A stretch of DNA of 64,000 bases. Source: Rhodocyclaceae bacterium (lineage in GTDB: Bacteria; Pseudomonadota; Gammaproteobacteria; Burkholderiales; Rhodocyclaceae). Below, one piece after another: positions 14,801 through 23,012 of this stretch (position 1 is its first letter; each line of letters begins with the position of its first letter). The stretch lies in assembly GCA_018261935.1 (NCBI GenBank), contig JAGTRP010000006.1, positions 1 to 64,000 of the forward strand. The letters are read 5' to 3'. The position numbers and the translations under genes are program-made. Below the pieces are notes generated by a model. The model was not told where the DNA came from. It searched no databases and saw nothing but the letters and a program-made list of their open reading frames with translations.

Positions 14801-15886
14801 ATGAGTCAAGCCCAAGCCGCAACCCCCCGCCGCCCCATCGAGTGCGGCGTGCCGGACGCGAAGCAGTACATGCACCCGACCCTCGTGAAGAATTTCGGCA
14901 ACTGGAAGTACCATGACCGGCCCCGTCCCGGCGTCCTCCACCACGTCTCCCACAGCGGCGAGGAAGTGTGGACCGTGCGCGCCGGCACCCAGCGCCAGAT
15001 GGACGTCTACACCATCCGCAAGCTGTGCGACATCGCCGACCAGTTCGCTGAAGGCCATGTCCGCTTCACCATCCGCTCCAATATCGAATACATCGTCGCC
15101 GACGAGAAGAAGGTGGCGCCCCTGATTGAAGCCCTGGAAAAGAGCGGCTTCCCGGTGGGCGGTACCGGCAACTCCATCACCATGGTGGCCCATACCCAGG
15201 GCTGGCTGCACTGCGACATCCCCGGCACCGATGCCTCCGGCGTGGTGAAGTCGATGATGGACCAGCTCTACGAGGAGTTCAAACGGGAGGAGATGCCCAA
15301 CCGGGTCCACATCTCCACCTCCTGCTGCGAGATCAACTGCGGCGGCCAGGCCGACATCGCCGTCATCATCCAGCACACCAAGCCGCCGGTCATCAACCAC
15401 GACCTCGTGGCCAACGTCTGCGAGCGGCCCGCCGTGGTGGCCCGCTGCCCGGTGGCCGCCATCCGCCCGGCCCTGGTCAACGGCAAGCCCTCCCTGGAAG
15501 TGGACGAGAAGAAGTGCGTCTGCTGCGGCGCCTGCTTCCCCCCCTGCCCGCCCATGCAGATCAACGACCCGGAGCATTCCAAGCTCGCCATCTGGGTCGG
15601 CGGCAAGAACGCCAATGCCCGCGGCAAACCCACTTTCATGAAGATGGTGGCCGCCGGCCTGCCCAACAATCCGCCGCGCTGGCCCGAGGTCAACGAGGTG
15701 GTGGGCCGCATCCTGCACACCTACAAGGCCGACGCCCGTCCCTGGGAGCGAATGGCCGACTGGATCGAGCGCATCGGCTGGCCCCGCTTCTTCGAGAAGA
15801 CCGGCCTGCCCTTCACCAAGTACCTCATCGATGACTGGCGCGGCGCCCGGGCAAACCTGAACGCCTCCACCCACATCCGTTTCTGA
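14801..15886 (+). CDS. dsrB: Reverse dissimilatory sulfite reductase beta subunit
   Basis: Protein of 361 aa with the DsrB pattern: TSCCEINCGG at 174-182 for the cofactor region and a ferredoxin domain KKCVCCGACFPPCPPM at 237-252. DsrB supplies the second half of the catalytic interface with DsrA. The start is the ATG at 14801 behind GGGAGACG; an in-frame extension overlaps dsrA and is not needed. The gene lies 19 bases after dsrA. Confidence 0.97.
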   Translation: MSQAQAATPRRPIECGVPDAKQYMHPTLVKNFGNWKYHDRPRPGVLHHVSHSGEEVWTVRAGTQRQMDVYTIRKLCDIADQFAEGHVRFTIRSNIEYIVADEKKVAPLIEALEKSGFPVGGTGNSITMVAHTQGWLHCDIPGTDASGVVKSMMDQLYEEFKREEMPNRVHISTSCCEINCGGQADIAVIIQHTKPPVINHDLVANVCERPAVVARCPVAAIRPALVNGKPSLEVDEKKCVCCGACFPPCPPMQINDPEHSKLAIWVGGKNANARGKPTFMKMVAAGLPNNPPRWPEVNEVVGRILHTYKADARPWERMADWIERIGWPRFFEKTGLPFTKYLIDDWRGARANLNASTHIRF

Positions 15887-15902
15887 ATCGGGAGTCCTCT
15901 TC

Positions 15903-16262
15903 ATGAAGTTCGGCATTCTGGTCAATGAAGGCCCCTACCAGCACCAAGCCAGCGATTCCGCCTACCTGTTCTGCAGGGCGGCGCTGGCCAGGGGGCACGA
16001 GATTCACCGGGTCTTCTTCTACCACGACGGGGTCAACAACGCGACCAAGCTGACCGAGCCGCCCCAGGACGACCGCAACATCGTCTCGCGCTGGAGCAAG
16101 CTTGCCGAGGAGCACGACATCGACCTGGTGGTCTGCGTCGCGGCAGCGTTGCGCCGGGGCATTAAGGACGAGAACCTGGCGCCCAATTTCCGCATCTCGG
16201 GCCTCGGTCAACTCGTGGAAACCGGCATCCAGGCCGACCGCCTGGTCACCTTCGGCGATTGA
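15903..16262 (+). CDS. dsrE: Sulfurtransferase subunit DsrE
   Basis: Protein of 119 aa of the DsrE/TusD family. The conserved sulfur-binding cysteine is present as Cys78 in LVVCVAAALRRG, the same position reported as essential in Allochromatium vinosum DsrE. It assembles with DsrF and DsrH into the cytoplasmic DsrE2F2H2 hexamer, which passes sulfane sulfur from TusA to DsrC. It follows dsrB by 16 bases and precedes dsrF by 10. This arrangement marks the operon as that of a sulfur oxidiser. Confidence 0.95.
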   Translation: MKFGILVNEGPYQHQASDSAYLFCRAALARGHEIHRVFFYHDGVNNATKLTEPPQDDRNIVSRWSKLAEEHDIDLVVCVAAALRRGIKDENLAPNFRISGLGQLVETGIQADRLVTFGD

Positions 16263-16272
16263 GGAGCAACCC

Positions 16273-16635
16273 ATGACCACCAAGAAGTTCATGTTCGTCA
16301 ATCGCAAGGCGCCCTACGGCTCGATCTACGCCCTGGAGTCACTGGAAGTGGTGCTCATCACCGCAGCCTTCGACCAGGATGTTTCCCTGGCCTTCGTCGA
16401 TGACGGGGTCTACCAGCTGAAGAAGGGCTGCCAGACCAAGGCCATCGAAACCAAGAATTTCTCGCCCACCTACCGCGCCCTCGACGGCTACGACATCGAG
16501 AAGCTCTACGTCGAGAAGGAGTCCCTGGAAGCCCGGGGGCTCACGGAGGACGACCTCCTGGTCGATGTCACCGTGCTCGACAGCCAGTCCATGGGAGCCC
16601 TCATGGAAGAGCAGGACGTGGTTCTGAGTTTCTGA
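16273..16635 (+). CDS. dsrF: DsrEFH complex subunit DsrF
   Basis: Protein of 120 aa of the TusC/DsrF family (KKFMFVNRKAPYGS at the N-terminus, VSLAFVDDGVYQLKKG near 39). It is the structural partner of DsrE and DsrH in the sulfur-transfer hexamer; the active cysteine is on DsrE. The start is the ATG at 16273 behind GAGGAG; a longer frame begins inside dsrE. It is followed 16 bases later by dsrH. Confidence 0.95.
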   Translation: MTTKKFMFVNRKAPYGSIYALESLEVVLITAAFDQDVSLAFVDDGVYQLKKGCQTKAIETKNFSPTYRALDGYDIEKLYVEKESLEARGLTEDDLLVDVTVLDSQSMGALMEEQDVVLSF

Positions 16636-16651
16636 CGGGAAAGGCAAAGCA

Positions 16652-16948
16652 ATGCTCCACATCATCAACAAGTCCCCCCTTGACCGGCCGACCCTCGACT
16701 CCCTGCTGCGCATGGGCCAGAGCGGCGCCGTGCTGCTCATCGAGGATGCCGTCCTGGCCGCCACCCAAGGCCATGCCGCCGCCGAAAAACTGCGGGCCCT
16801 GATGACGAAGATGCAGGTCTTCGCCCTGGCCCCGGACCTGGAGGCGAGAGGCGTCTCCGACCGGCTGATCGACGGTGTCACCGGCGTCGATTACGGCGGT
16901 TTCGTCGATCTCGTCGCCGAGCACCCGAACTGCCAGTCCTGGCTTTAA
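16652..16948 (+). CDS. dsrH: DsrEFH complex subunit DsrH
   Basis: Protein of 98 aa of the TusB/DsrH family, starting MLHIINKSPLDRPTLDSLL and ending CQSWL. As I recall the A. vinosum sequence, its DsrH has a cysteine near residue 20; here this region reads LDSLLRMGQSG with no cysteine, so sulfur transfer would rest on DsrE alone. It completes the dsrEFH set and precedes dsrC after a 53-base gap that contains a perfect palindrome. Confidence 0.94.
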   Translation: MLHIINKSPLDRPTLDSLLRMGQSGAVLLIEDAVLAATQGHAAAEKLRALMTKMQVFALAPDLEARGVSDRLIDGVTGVDYGGFVDLVAEHPNCQSWL

Positions 16949-16956
16949 GCAAACAG

Positions 16957-16970
16957 CGGCGCTAGCGCCG
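16957..16970 (+). repeat. Perfect palindrome before dsrC
   Basis: CGGCGCTAGCGCCG is a perfect 14-bp palindrome between the dsrH stop codon and the dsrC ribosome site (AAGGAGAAG). In RNA it could form only a small hairpin; as DNA it could be a protein site. Separate control of dsrC within the dsr operon is known in A. vinosum, so an mRNA-processing or local regulatory role is conceivable. Confidence 0.4.
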
Positions 16971-17001
16971 TATTCAGCAAGAACCACTCAAGGAGAAGTC
17001 C

Positions 17002-17337
17002 ATGCCCAATATCGAAGTCAACGGCAAAAGCATCGAGGTCGATGAAGAAGGCTACCTCGTCAATCTGAGCGACTGGTCCGAGGACGTCGCCAACCACATC
17101 GCCCAGGTCGAGAACCTGTCGATGTCCGAGAGCCACTGGGAAGTGGTCAACTTCCTGCGGGACTACTACGAGGAATTCCAGATCGCCCCGGCCGTCCGTG
17201 TGCTCACCAAGGCGATCGGTAAGAAGCTGGGCGCCGACAAGGGCAACAGCACCTACCTCTACGAGCTGTTCCCCTACGGCCCTGCCAAGCAGGCCTGCAA
17301 GATCGGTGGCCTGCCCAAGCCCACCGGCTGCGTCTAG
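17002..17337 (+). CDS. dsrC: Sulfur carrier DsrC
   Basis: Protein of 111 aa with both functional cysteines of true DsrC: CysB Cys99 (KQACKIGG) and penultimate CysA Cys110 (KPTGCV), ten residues apart. DsrC receives sulfur from DsrEFH, presents it to DsrAB as a persulfide, and after oxidation forms a trisulfide or disulfide handled by DsrK. The HWEVVNFLRDYYEE core near residue 45 is conserved. The cysteine-free homologue encoded at 1682 gives an internal contrast. Confidence 0.97.
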   Translation: MPNIEVNGKSIEVDEEGYLVNLSDWSEDVANHIAQVENLSMSESHWEVVNFLRDYYEEFQIAPAVRVLTKAIGKKLGADKGNSTYLYELFPYGPAKQACKIGGLPKPTGCV

Positions 17338-17350
17338 GCGGGAGCCTTCC

Positions 17351-17569
17351 ATGCTCGTCGCCCAGGCGGACATTCGACGGCCGGAGCGGGGATCGGTGAT
17401 CCCCGGTCCGAGCCACGACTCGGTGATCCCGGGTCCCCAGCAGGATTCCGTCATCCCCGGACCCAACCGGGATTGCGTCATCCCCGGCACGAGCAAGGCT
17501 TCCAATGGCGGCGGGTCCCGACGCTCGACGCCCTCCGGGGCTCCGGGCCGGATCGAACGTTCGAAATAA
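17351..17569 (+). CDS. Doubtful 72-codon ORF made of a repeated VIPG unit
   Basis: An ATG at 17351, 14 bases after dsrC, opens a 72-codon frame with four copies of a nine-residue unit of the form (D/G)SVIPGPxx followed by a low-complexity Ser/Gly/Arg tail. There is no domain and no membrane segment. The unit resembles translated forms of interspersed bacterial repeats rather than a known protein. It fills the only long gap of the dsr operon (17338-17585) and may be non-coding; I record it because the frame stays open across all repeats. Confidence 0.2.
   Translation: MLVAQADIRRPERGSVIPGPSHDSVIPGPQQDSVIPGPNRDCVIPGTSKASNGGGSRRSTPSGAPGRIERSK
17390..17497. repeat. Four tandem 27-bp repeats between dsrC and dsrM
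   Basis: Four adjoining 27-base units begin at 17390, 17417, 17444 and 17471. Each contains TCxGTsATCCCsGG and most diverge at the last third. Copies share about 60-75 percent of bases by eye. The units contain GATCCCCGG/CCGGGGATC-like symmetric cores that could form weak stem-loops in the mRNA between the two operon segments. Confidence 0.7.
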
Positions 17570-17585
17570 GGAATTCCTGCAACCT

Positions 17586-18317
17586 ATGAGTACCGCCAGC
17601 ATCGGCTTCGCCATCGCCTTCTACCTCGCCGCCGCGGTGTTCGGTGCCGGGCTGGCGCTTCGCATAGCCCTCTACGGGCGCACACCGGCGCCCCTCAAGA
17701 TTCCCACCACTCCGGCGCCGACCACGGCCGCCGGCGTCGCCTTCCGCATGTTCCGGGAAGTGGCCTTCTTCGAGAGCCTCTTCAAGGCCAACCTCTGGCT
17801 CTGGGGTCTCGGCTGGCTTTTCCACGTCAGCCTCGCCCTGGTCATCCTGCGCCACCTGCGCTACTTCACCGAGCCGGTGTGGGGCTGGGTGGCTTTCGTG
17901 CAGCCCTTCGGCATCTACGCCGGGCTCGCCATGGTCGCCGGCCTCGCCGGCCTCTGGCTGCGCCGGGTGGTCCTGGAGCGCATCCGCTATATCTCGACGC
18001 CCTCGGACCACCTGATCCTGGCGCTGCTCATCCTGATCGGCATCTCCGGCCTGATGATGAAGTTCGTGTCCCATACCGACATCGTCGCCGTCAAAGCATT
18101 CTTCCTCGGCCTCATGCGCTTCGACTGGCAGCCGCTGCCGAGCGACGGCCCCCTGTATGTGCATCTCAGCCTGGTCGTCGTCCTGCTGGTGGTCTTCCCC
18201 TTCTCGAAGCTGCTGCACGCGCCCGGCATCTTTTTCTCGCCGACCCGCAACCAGGTGGACAACCCCCGCGAAGCGCGGCACCTGGCCGCCTGGGCGGCCC
18301 GTCTGGAGAAGAACTAA
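17586..18317 (+). CDS. dsrM: DsrM, heme b membrane subunit of DsrMKJOP
   Basis: Protein of 243 aa with about five or six transmembrane helices and a NarI-like arrangement of histidines (WLFHVSLALVILRHLRYF near 80-97; SHTDIV near 161; YVHLSLVV near 192), consistent with a di-heme b quinone-interacting subunit. It is shorter than the 320-340 aa DsrM of sulfate reducers, as is usual in sulfur oxidisers. The start is the ATG at 17586; the longer frame runs into the repeat region. Electrons from DsrK/DsrC oxidation should enter the quinone pool here. Confidence 0.93.
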   Translation: MSTASIGFAIAFYLAAAVFGAGLALRIALYGRTPAPLKIPTTPAPTTAAGVAFRMFREVAFFESLFKANLWLWGLGWLFHVSLALVILRHLRYFTEPVWGWVAFVQPFGIYAGLAMVAGLAGLWLRRVVLERIRYISTPSDHLILALLILIGISGLMMKFVSHTDIVAVKAFFLGLMRFDWQPLPSDGPLYVHLSLVVVLLVVFPFSKLLHAPGIFFSPTRNQVDNPREARHLAAWAARLEKN

Positions 18318-18320
18318 GCC

Positions 18321-19850
18321 ATGGCAGCAAAAATCGAAGCCCCGGCCCTGCGCGAATACCCCACCGTACCGACCCTCGCGCCGGGAGCCATGGCGGAGTC
18401 CAAGCCCTACGTCGCCAACGAAAAGATGCAGGAGGCCCTGGGCTTCCCCGGGCAACTGGTGGACGACTGGCAGGAAAAGGCCCTTGGCCGCATGTCCGAG
18501 CTGCTGGCCAACTACCGCTCCCTGCGGGTCTACATGGATGCCTGCGTCCATTGCGGCGCCTGCACCGACAAATGCCATTACTTCATCGGCACCCAGGACC
18601 CCAAGAACATGCCGGTGGCCCGCCAGGAGCTGATGCGCAGCGTCTACCGCCGCTACTTCTCCGTGGCCGGCCGCCTGATGCCCCAGCTGGTGGGCGCCCG
18701 GGACCTGACCAAGGAAGTCCTGGACGAGTGGTACAACTATTTCAACCAGTGCTCCGAATGCCGGCGCTGCTCCGTCTTCTGTCCCTACGGCATCGACACC
18801 GCCGAGGTCACCATGGCGGCCAAGGAAATCCTTGATTGCGTCGGCTACGGCCAGAAGTATTCCAACGAGATCATCGGCAAGGTCCACCGGATCGGCAACA
18901 ACCTCGGCCTCCCCGGCCCGGCCCTGGAAGACACCCTCCTGGGCCTGGAGGAGGACGTCAAGGAGGACACCGGCGTCGATGTCCGCTTCCCCCTGGACGA
19001 GGCCGGCGCCGAGGTGCTGCTCGTCACCCCTTCCGCCGATTTCTTCGCCGAGCCCCACGTGGATAGCCTGGTGGGCTACGCCAAGGTCTTCCACCAGGCC
19101 GGCATCCGCTGGACCCTGTCGTCGAAGGCCTCGGAAGCCGGCAATTTCGGCATGTTCATCGGCAACTACGACCAGCTCCGCAAGATCGCCCTGCGCATCC
19201 GCGAAGCCGCCCTCGAACTGGGGGTGAAGCGCATCGTGGTCGGCGAGTGCGGCCATGCCTGGCGAGTCGCCTACAGTTTCTGGAACACCCTGACCGGCAT
19301 CGGCGCCGGTGCCGACGATCCCTTCGCGGTCATGCTCCAGAAGCAGCTCGACCACCGCTACAAGCAGCCCAGCCACATCTGCGAGGTGACCTGGGACCTG
19401 ATCCAGCGCGGCGCCTTGTCCCTCGACAAAGAGGCCAACGACCACCGCATCATCACCTTCCACGACTCCTGCAACGTCGCCCGGGGCTCCCGCATGGGGG
19501 ACTCCGCCGGCGGCCAGTTCGAGATCCCCCGCGCCATTATCCGGAGCGTCGCCAACAAGTATGTCGACATGGCGCCGGACACCACCCACGAGAAGACCTT
19601 CTGCTGCGGCGGCGGCGGCGGGCTCCTCACCGACGAACTGATGGAACTGCGGGTCAAGGGCGCCCTGCCGCGCATGGAAGCCCTGCAGCAGGTGGTCGAT
19701 AACCATGGAGTCAACTTCATGGCCACCATCTGCGCCATCTGCAAGGCCCAGTTCACCAAGGTCCTGCCCTATTACGGTTTCAAGATGGGCATGGTGGGCG
19801 GGGTCCACCAGCTCGTGAGTACGGCCATCCAGCTCGGCGCCAAGTCCTGA
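18321..19850 (+). CDS. dsrK: DsrK, HdrD-like iron-sulfur subunit
   Basis: Protein of 509 aa. Two [4Fe-4S] sites are seen at 75-85 (CVHCGACTDKC) and 144-154 (CSECRRCSVFC), each followed by the usual fourth-ligand region. Two CCG-type domains in the C-terminal half (GECGHAWR near 303; TFCCGGGGGLL near 428; ICAICKAQF near 471) form the noncubane catalytic cluster site shared with heterodisulfide reductase HdrD. DsrK is the cytoplasmic site that handles the DsrC disulfide or trisulfide. It starts 3 bases after dsrM. Confidence 0.96.
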   Translation: MAAKIEAPALREYPTVPTLAPGAMAESKPYVANEKMQEALGFPGQLVDDWQEKALGRMSELLANYRSLRVYMDACVHCGACTDKCHYFIGTQDPKNMPVARQELMRSVYRRYFSVAGRLMPQLVGARDLTKEVLDEWYNYFNQCSECRRCSVFCPYGIDTAEVTMAAKEILDCVGYGQKYSNEIIGKVHRIGNNLGLPGPALEDTLLGLEEDVKEDTGVDVRFPLDEAGAEVLLVTPSADFFAEPHVDSLVGYAKVFHQAGIRWTLSSKASEAGNFGMFIGNYDQLRKIALRIREAALELGVKRIVVGECGHAWRVAYSFWNTLTGIGAGADDPFAVMLQKQLDHRYKQPSHICEVTWDLIQRGALSLDKEANDHRIITFHDSCNVARGSRMGDSAGGQFEIPRAIIRSVANKYVDMAPDTTHEKTFCCGGGGGLLTDELMELRVKGALPRMEALQQVVDNHGVNFMATICAICKAQFTKVLPYYGFKMGMVGGVHQLVSTAIQLGAKS

Positions 19851-19889
19851 CCGGGCCATCTGAACAACACACCATACGGAGACACAGCC

Positions 19890-21869
19890 ATGTCGATCAG
19901 CCACGAACAGGGCACCAGCCAGCAGACCTTGAGCTTCCGGCGCTACCGGGACGGCGAGGCCGAGTATCGGGACAACCACGACAAGATTTTCAAGGCCGGC
20001 TGGTCCCACAAGTGCCCGACCTACATCCAGTCCACCCCGCCCTGCCAGGGCAGCTGCCCGGCCGGCGAGGATATCCGCAGCTATCTCAACATCGTGCGCG
20101 GCATCGAGAAGCCGCCGGTCGGTGCGGACGGCAAGCCCACCATGCCCTGGCAGGAATACGCCTGGCGCCGCCTGACCGAGGCCAACCCGCTGCCCGCCGT
20201 CATGGGCCGGGTCTGCCCCGCCCCCTGCGAGAGCGGCTGCAACCGCAACCAGCTCGAAGACCACGTCGGCATCAACTCCGTCGAGCACTTCCTGGGCGAG
20301 TACGCCATCAAGAACAACCTGCAGTTCCCCATGCCCGGGAAGAGCACCGGCAAGAAGGTCGCCATCATCGGCTCCGGCCCCGCCGGCCTCTCCTGCGCCT
20401 ACCAGCTCGCCAAGAAGGGCCACGAGGTCACCCTTTTCGACGACCATGAGTTCCTGGGCGGCATGATGCGCTACGGCATTCCGGGCTTCCGTACGCCGCG
20501 CCCCGTCCTCGACGCCGAGATCCAGCGCATCCTCGACCTGGGGGTCAAGACCCGCATGAATTGCCGGGTCGGCACCGACATCAGCCTCGCCGAACTGCGG
20601 GAGCAATTCGACGCCGTCTTCCTGGGCCTCGGCGCCCAGGCCGGCCGCGCCCTGCCGGTGGAAGGGGCCGACAACCTGCCCAACGTGGTCACCGCCACTT
20701 CCTTCCTGCGGGCCTTCAACGACGGCCGCCTGAAGCATGTCGGCAAGCGCGTCGTCGTGGTCGGCGGCGGCGACACCTCAATCGACGTGGCCACCGTCGC
20801 CCGCCGCCTGGGCCACATCGAGAATGCCAATCCCACCGATTTCGAGAACGCCATCGCCGGCCGCATGGCCCAGGACGTGGCCCAGGTGTCCGCCAAGCAG
20901 GGCGCCGAAGTCACCCTGACCTCCCTGTTCACCATCGACAAGATGCAGGCCAACAAGCACGAGATCGAGCAGGCTTTGGCCGAAGGCATCCACATCCGCG
21001 GCGGCCTCGTGCCGGTGGGCGTGGTCAAGGGTGCCGACGGCCGCTGCACCGCCCTGCGGGTGGCCCAGTGCGAAGCCAAGATCGCCGGCGGCAAGCTCGA
21101 CATCAAGATCAAGGAAGGCAGCGAGGAAGACATCCCGGGCGATCTCTTTGTCTCCGCCATCGGCCAGGCCATCGATTTCACCGGCCTCGAAGTCTTCAAC
21201 AACGGCAAGGGCGGCATCAACGCCGACCGCAACTACCAGGTGCAGGGCCAGCCCGGCGTCTTTGCCGGCGGCGACGTGATCCGCCCCCACCTGCTGACCA
21301 CCGCTGTCGGCCACGGCGCCATCGCCGCCGACGGCATCGACCGCTTCCTGGCCGGCGAGGAGCTGGAAAAGCGGCCCAAGATCGACGTCCATTCCTTCGA
21401 CCTCATGCGCAAGCTGGCCGAAAAGGGCCTCCAGCCGGGCACCATCGAGGAACCCCTGCGGGGCACCTGCGACAGCAAGGGGGCGGTCCACAACTACGAC
21501 AACCGCTCCGACCGCTACATCATCACCCACAAGGAGCTTTTCCTCGGCCACTTCGGCCATGCCGACCGCCACCACCGCAAGGTCGTCACCCTGGACAAGG
21601 AAAGCGCCCTCGGCAATTTCGACGAGCGCCTCGAAGCCCTCACCGAAGCCGAGGTGGTGGCCGAAGCCAAGCGCTGCATGAGCTGCGGCCTGTGCTTCGA
21701 ATGCGACAACTGCGTGGTCTATTGCCCCCAGACCGCCGTCAAGAAGGTGCCGAAGAAGGAAGCCAGCACCGGCCGCTACGTCACCACCGACTACGACCGC
21801 TGCATCGGCTGCCACATCTGCCGCGACGTGTGCCCCACCGGCTACATCCAGATGGGCCTGGGCGAATAA
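19890..21869 (+). CDS. dsrL: DsrL, NAD(P)H:acceptor oxidoreductase partner of DsrAB
   Basis: Protein of 659 aa related to the glutamate synthase small subunit. In order: an N-terminal Fe-S region (PPCQGSCPAGEDIRSY near 49; VCPAPCESGCNRNQ near 109), FAD motif IGSGPAGLSCAYQLAKKGHE near 157, NAD(P) motif VVVGGGDTSIDVA near 290, and C-terminal ferredoxin clusters (CMSCGLCFECDNCVVYC near 597; CIGCHICRDVCPTGY near 637). In sulfur oxidisers DsrL takes electrons from DsrAB and passes them to NAD(P)+. Its presence supports the oxidative direction. The DsrL-1A type is likely but not proven. Confidence 0.95.
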   Translation: MSISHEQGTSQQTLSFRRYRDGEAEYRDNHDKIFKAGWSHKCPTYIQSTPPCQGSCPAGEDIRSYLNIVRGIEKPPVGADGKPTMPWQEYAWRRLTEANPLPAVMGRVCPAPCESGCNRNQLEDHVGINSVEHFLGEYAIKNNLQFPMPGKSTGKKVAIIGSGPAGLSCAYQLAKKGHEVTLFDDHEFLGGMMRYGIPGFRTPRPVLDAEIQRILDLGVKTRMNCRVGTDISLAELREQFDAVFLGLGAQAGRALPVEGADNLPNVVTATSFLRAFNDGRLKHVGKRVVVVGGGDTSIDVATVARRLGHIENANPTDFENAIAGRMAQDVAQVSAKQGAEVTLTSLFTIDKMQANKHEIEQALAEGIHIRGGLVPVGVVKGADGRCTALRVAQCEAKIAGGKLDIKIKEGSEEDIPGDLFVSAIGQAIDFTGLEVFNNGKGGINADRNYQVQGQPGVFAGGDVIRPHLLTTAVGHGAIAADGIDRFLAGEELEKRPKIDVHSFDLMRKLAEKGLQPGTIEEPLRGTCDSKGAVHNYDNRSDRYIITHKELFLGHFGHADRHHRKVVTLDKESALGNFDERLEALTEAEVVAEAKRCMSCGLCFECDNCVVYCPQTAVKKVPKKEASTGRYVTTDYDRCIGCHICRDVCPTGYIQMGLGE

Positions 21870-21885
21870 GGACGGAGAAATCGAC

Positions 21886-22287
21886 GTGAGCCTTGCCGCC
21901 ATCGCGCGCACCCTCCTCCTCGCCGCCGGGCTCGCCGGCCTGGCCGGCTTCGCTTCGGCCGACAGCCGGGTGCCGAAGCCGACCATCCAGGCCGACCCCG
22001 CCAACGGTACCTGCGTCGCCCCGGCCGCCGAAATGCGGCGCAACCACATGGACATGCTCAAGCACCAGCGGGACAAGACCCTGCGGGAAGGCGAGCGGGG
22101 CGCCAAGGTCAGCCTTAACGGCTGCATCTCCTGCCATGCCGGCAAGCAGTCCGGCTCGGTGGTGGGCAGCCGCCAGGAGTTCTGCGAAAGCTGCCATGCC
22201 TACGCTGCCGTCAAGCTCGACTGCTTCGAGTGCCACCAGCCGAAAGCCGGAGCCCAAGTCGCCAAAACCGCCGGAGGAGAGCGATGA
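21886..22287 (+). CDS. dsrJ: DsrJ, triheme periplasmic cytochrome c
   Basis: Protein of 133 aa starting at GTG behind GGACGGAG. An N-terminal signal or anchor helix (5-25) leads to a periplasmic domain with three heme sites: CISCH 80-84, CESCH 100-104 and CFECH 113-117. The lone Cys43 in GTCVAPAAEMRRNH fits the unusual His/Cys heme ligation described for A. vinosum DsrJ. It belongs to the transmembrane DsrMKJOP complex. Its stop overlaps the dsrO start (ATGA). Confidence 0.94.
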   Translation: MSLAAIARTLLLAAGLAGLAGFASADSRVPKPTIQADPANGTCVAPAAEMRRNHMDMLKHQRDKTLREGERGAKVSLNGCISCHAGKQSGSVVGSRQEFCESCHAYAAVKLDCFECHQPKAGAQVAKTAGGER

Positions 22288-23009
22288 GCGATAAAGAACA
22301 GAAGCCGCTGCCGGGGCGTCGCGCCCTGCTGTCCGGCGGGGCCGCCGCCCTCGGCCTCCTGGTGGCCCCGGGCATCCGGCTCATCGAAGTGGCGGGGGCA
22401 AGCACCACAGCCTCACCCAAGGTCCGTTGGGGGCTCCTCGTCGACACCACCCGCTGCACGCCGGAGTGCAAGGCCTGCGTCAATGCCTGCAATGCCGAGA
22501 ACCATCTGTCGGGCGCCACCGCTCCCACCGATTCCCAGTGGCTGCGCAAGGTGGAGCTCAAGGACAAGCGCACCGGCCGCACCGCTAGCGTGCCGGTGAT
22601 GTGCCAGCACTGCGCCAAGCCGGCCTGCGTCGATGTCTGCCCCACCGGCGCCTCCTTCAAGCGGGCCGACGGCATCGTCCTGGTGGACCGGCATGCCTGC
22701 ATCGGCTGCCGCTACTGCATGATGGCCTGCCCCTACAAGGCCCGCAGCTTCGTCCACGCCGAAGTGCACGACCAGAACCCGGAGGTCCCCCGGGGCAAGG
22801 GCTGCGTCGAGGGCTGCAACCTCTGCGTGCACCGCGTGGACAAGGGCCAGCTGCCCACCTGCGTCGAAGCCTGCCCCAACCAGGCCATGCTCTTCGGCGA
22901 CCTCAACGACCCGAACAGCGCCCTTTCCCAGCGCCTTCGGACCATCGCCACCACCCAGGTGCGGGCCGACCTCGGCCTCGACACCGGCGTCCGCTACCAC
23001 GGAATCTGA
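22284..23009 (+). CDS. dsrO: DsrO, periplasmic iron-sulfur subunit
   Basis: Protein of 241 aa with a Tat signal (GRRALLSGGAAALGLL) so it folds in the cytoplasm and is exported. Cysteine groups for several [4Fe-4S] clusters follow: CTPECKACVNAC near 58, CQHCAKPACVDVCPTGA near 107, CIGCRYCMMACPYKA near 139, and GCNLCVHRV near 176. It is an NrfC/PsrB-like electron-transfer subunit sitting between DsrJ and DsrP. The start chosen overlaps the dsrJ stop; upstream in-frame codons lie inside dsrJ. Confidence 0.95.
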   Translation: MSDKEQKPLPGRRALLSGGAAALGLLVAPGIRLIEVAGASTTASPKVRWGLLVDTTRCTPECKACVNACNAENHLSGATAPTDSQWLRKVELKDKRTGRTASVPVMCQHCAKPACVDVCPTGASFKRADGIVLVDRHACIGCRYCMMACPYKARSFVHAEVHDQNPEVPRGKGCVEGCNLCVHRVDKGQLPTCVEACPNQAMLFGDLNDPNSALSQRLRTIATTQVRADLGLDTGVRYHGI

Positions 23010-23012
23010 ACC

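Noticed and set aside
13489-15886. Reductive (sulfate-reducer) DsrAB
   Set aside because: dsrEFH and dsrL lie in the same operon, and fcc, sqr and soe genes flank it, all marks of the oxidative pathway.
17390-17497. Possible CRISPR array
   Set aside because: Only four adjoining 27-base units without spacers, and units are too variable; they are tandem repeats. No CRISPR array is visible anywhere in the window.
17478-20738. Very long minus-strand reading frame (over 1000 codons) opposite dsrM, dsrK and dsrL
   Set aside because: It mirrors the codon pattern of the real dsr genes in GC-rich DNA; the translation is rich in Gly/Ala/Val/His/Asp without any domain, while the plus strand encodes full DsrMKL.
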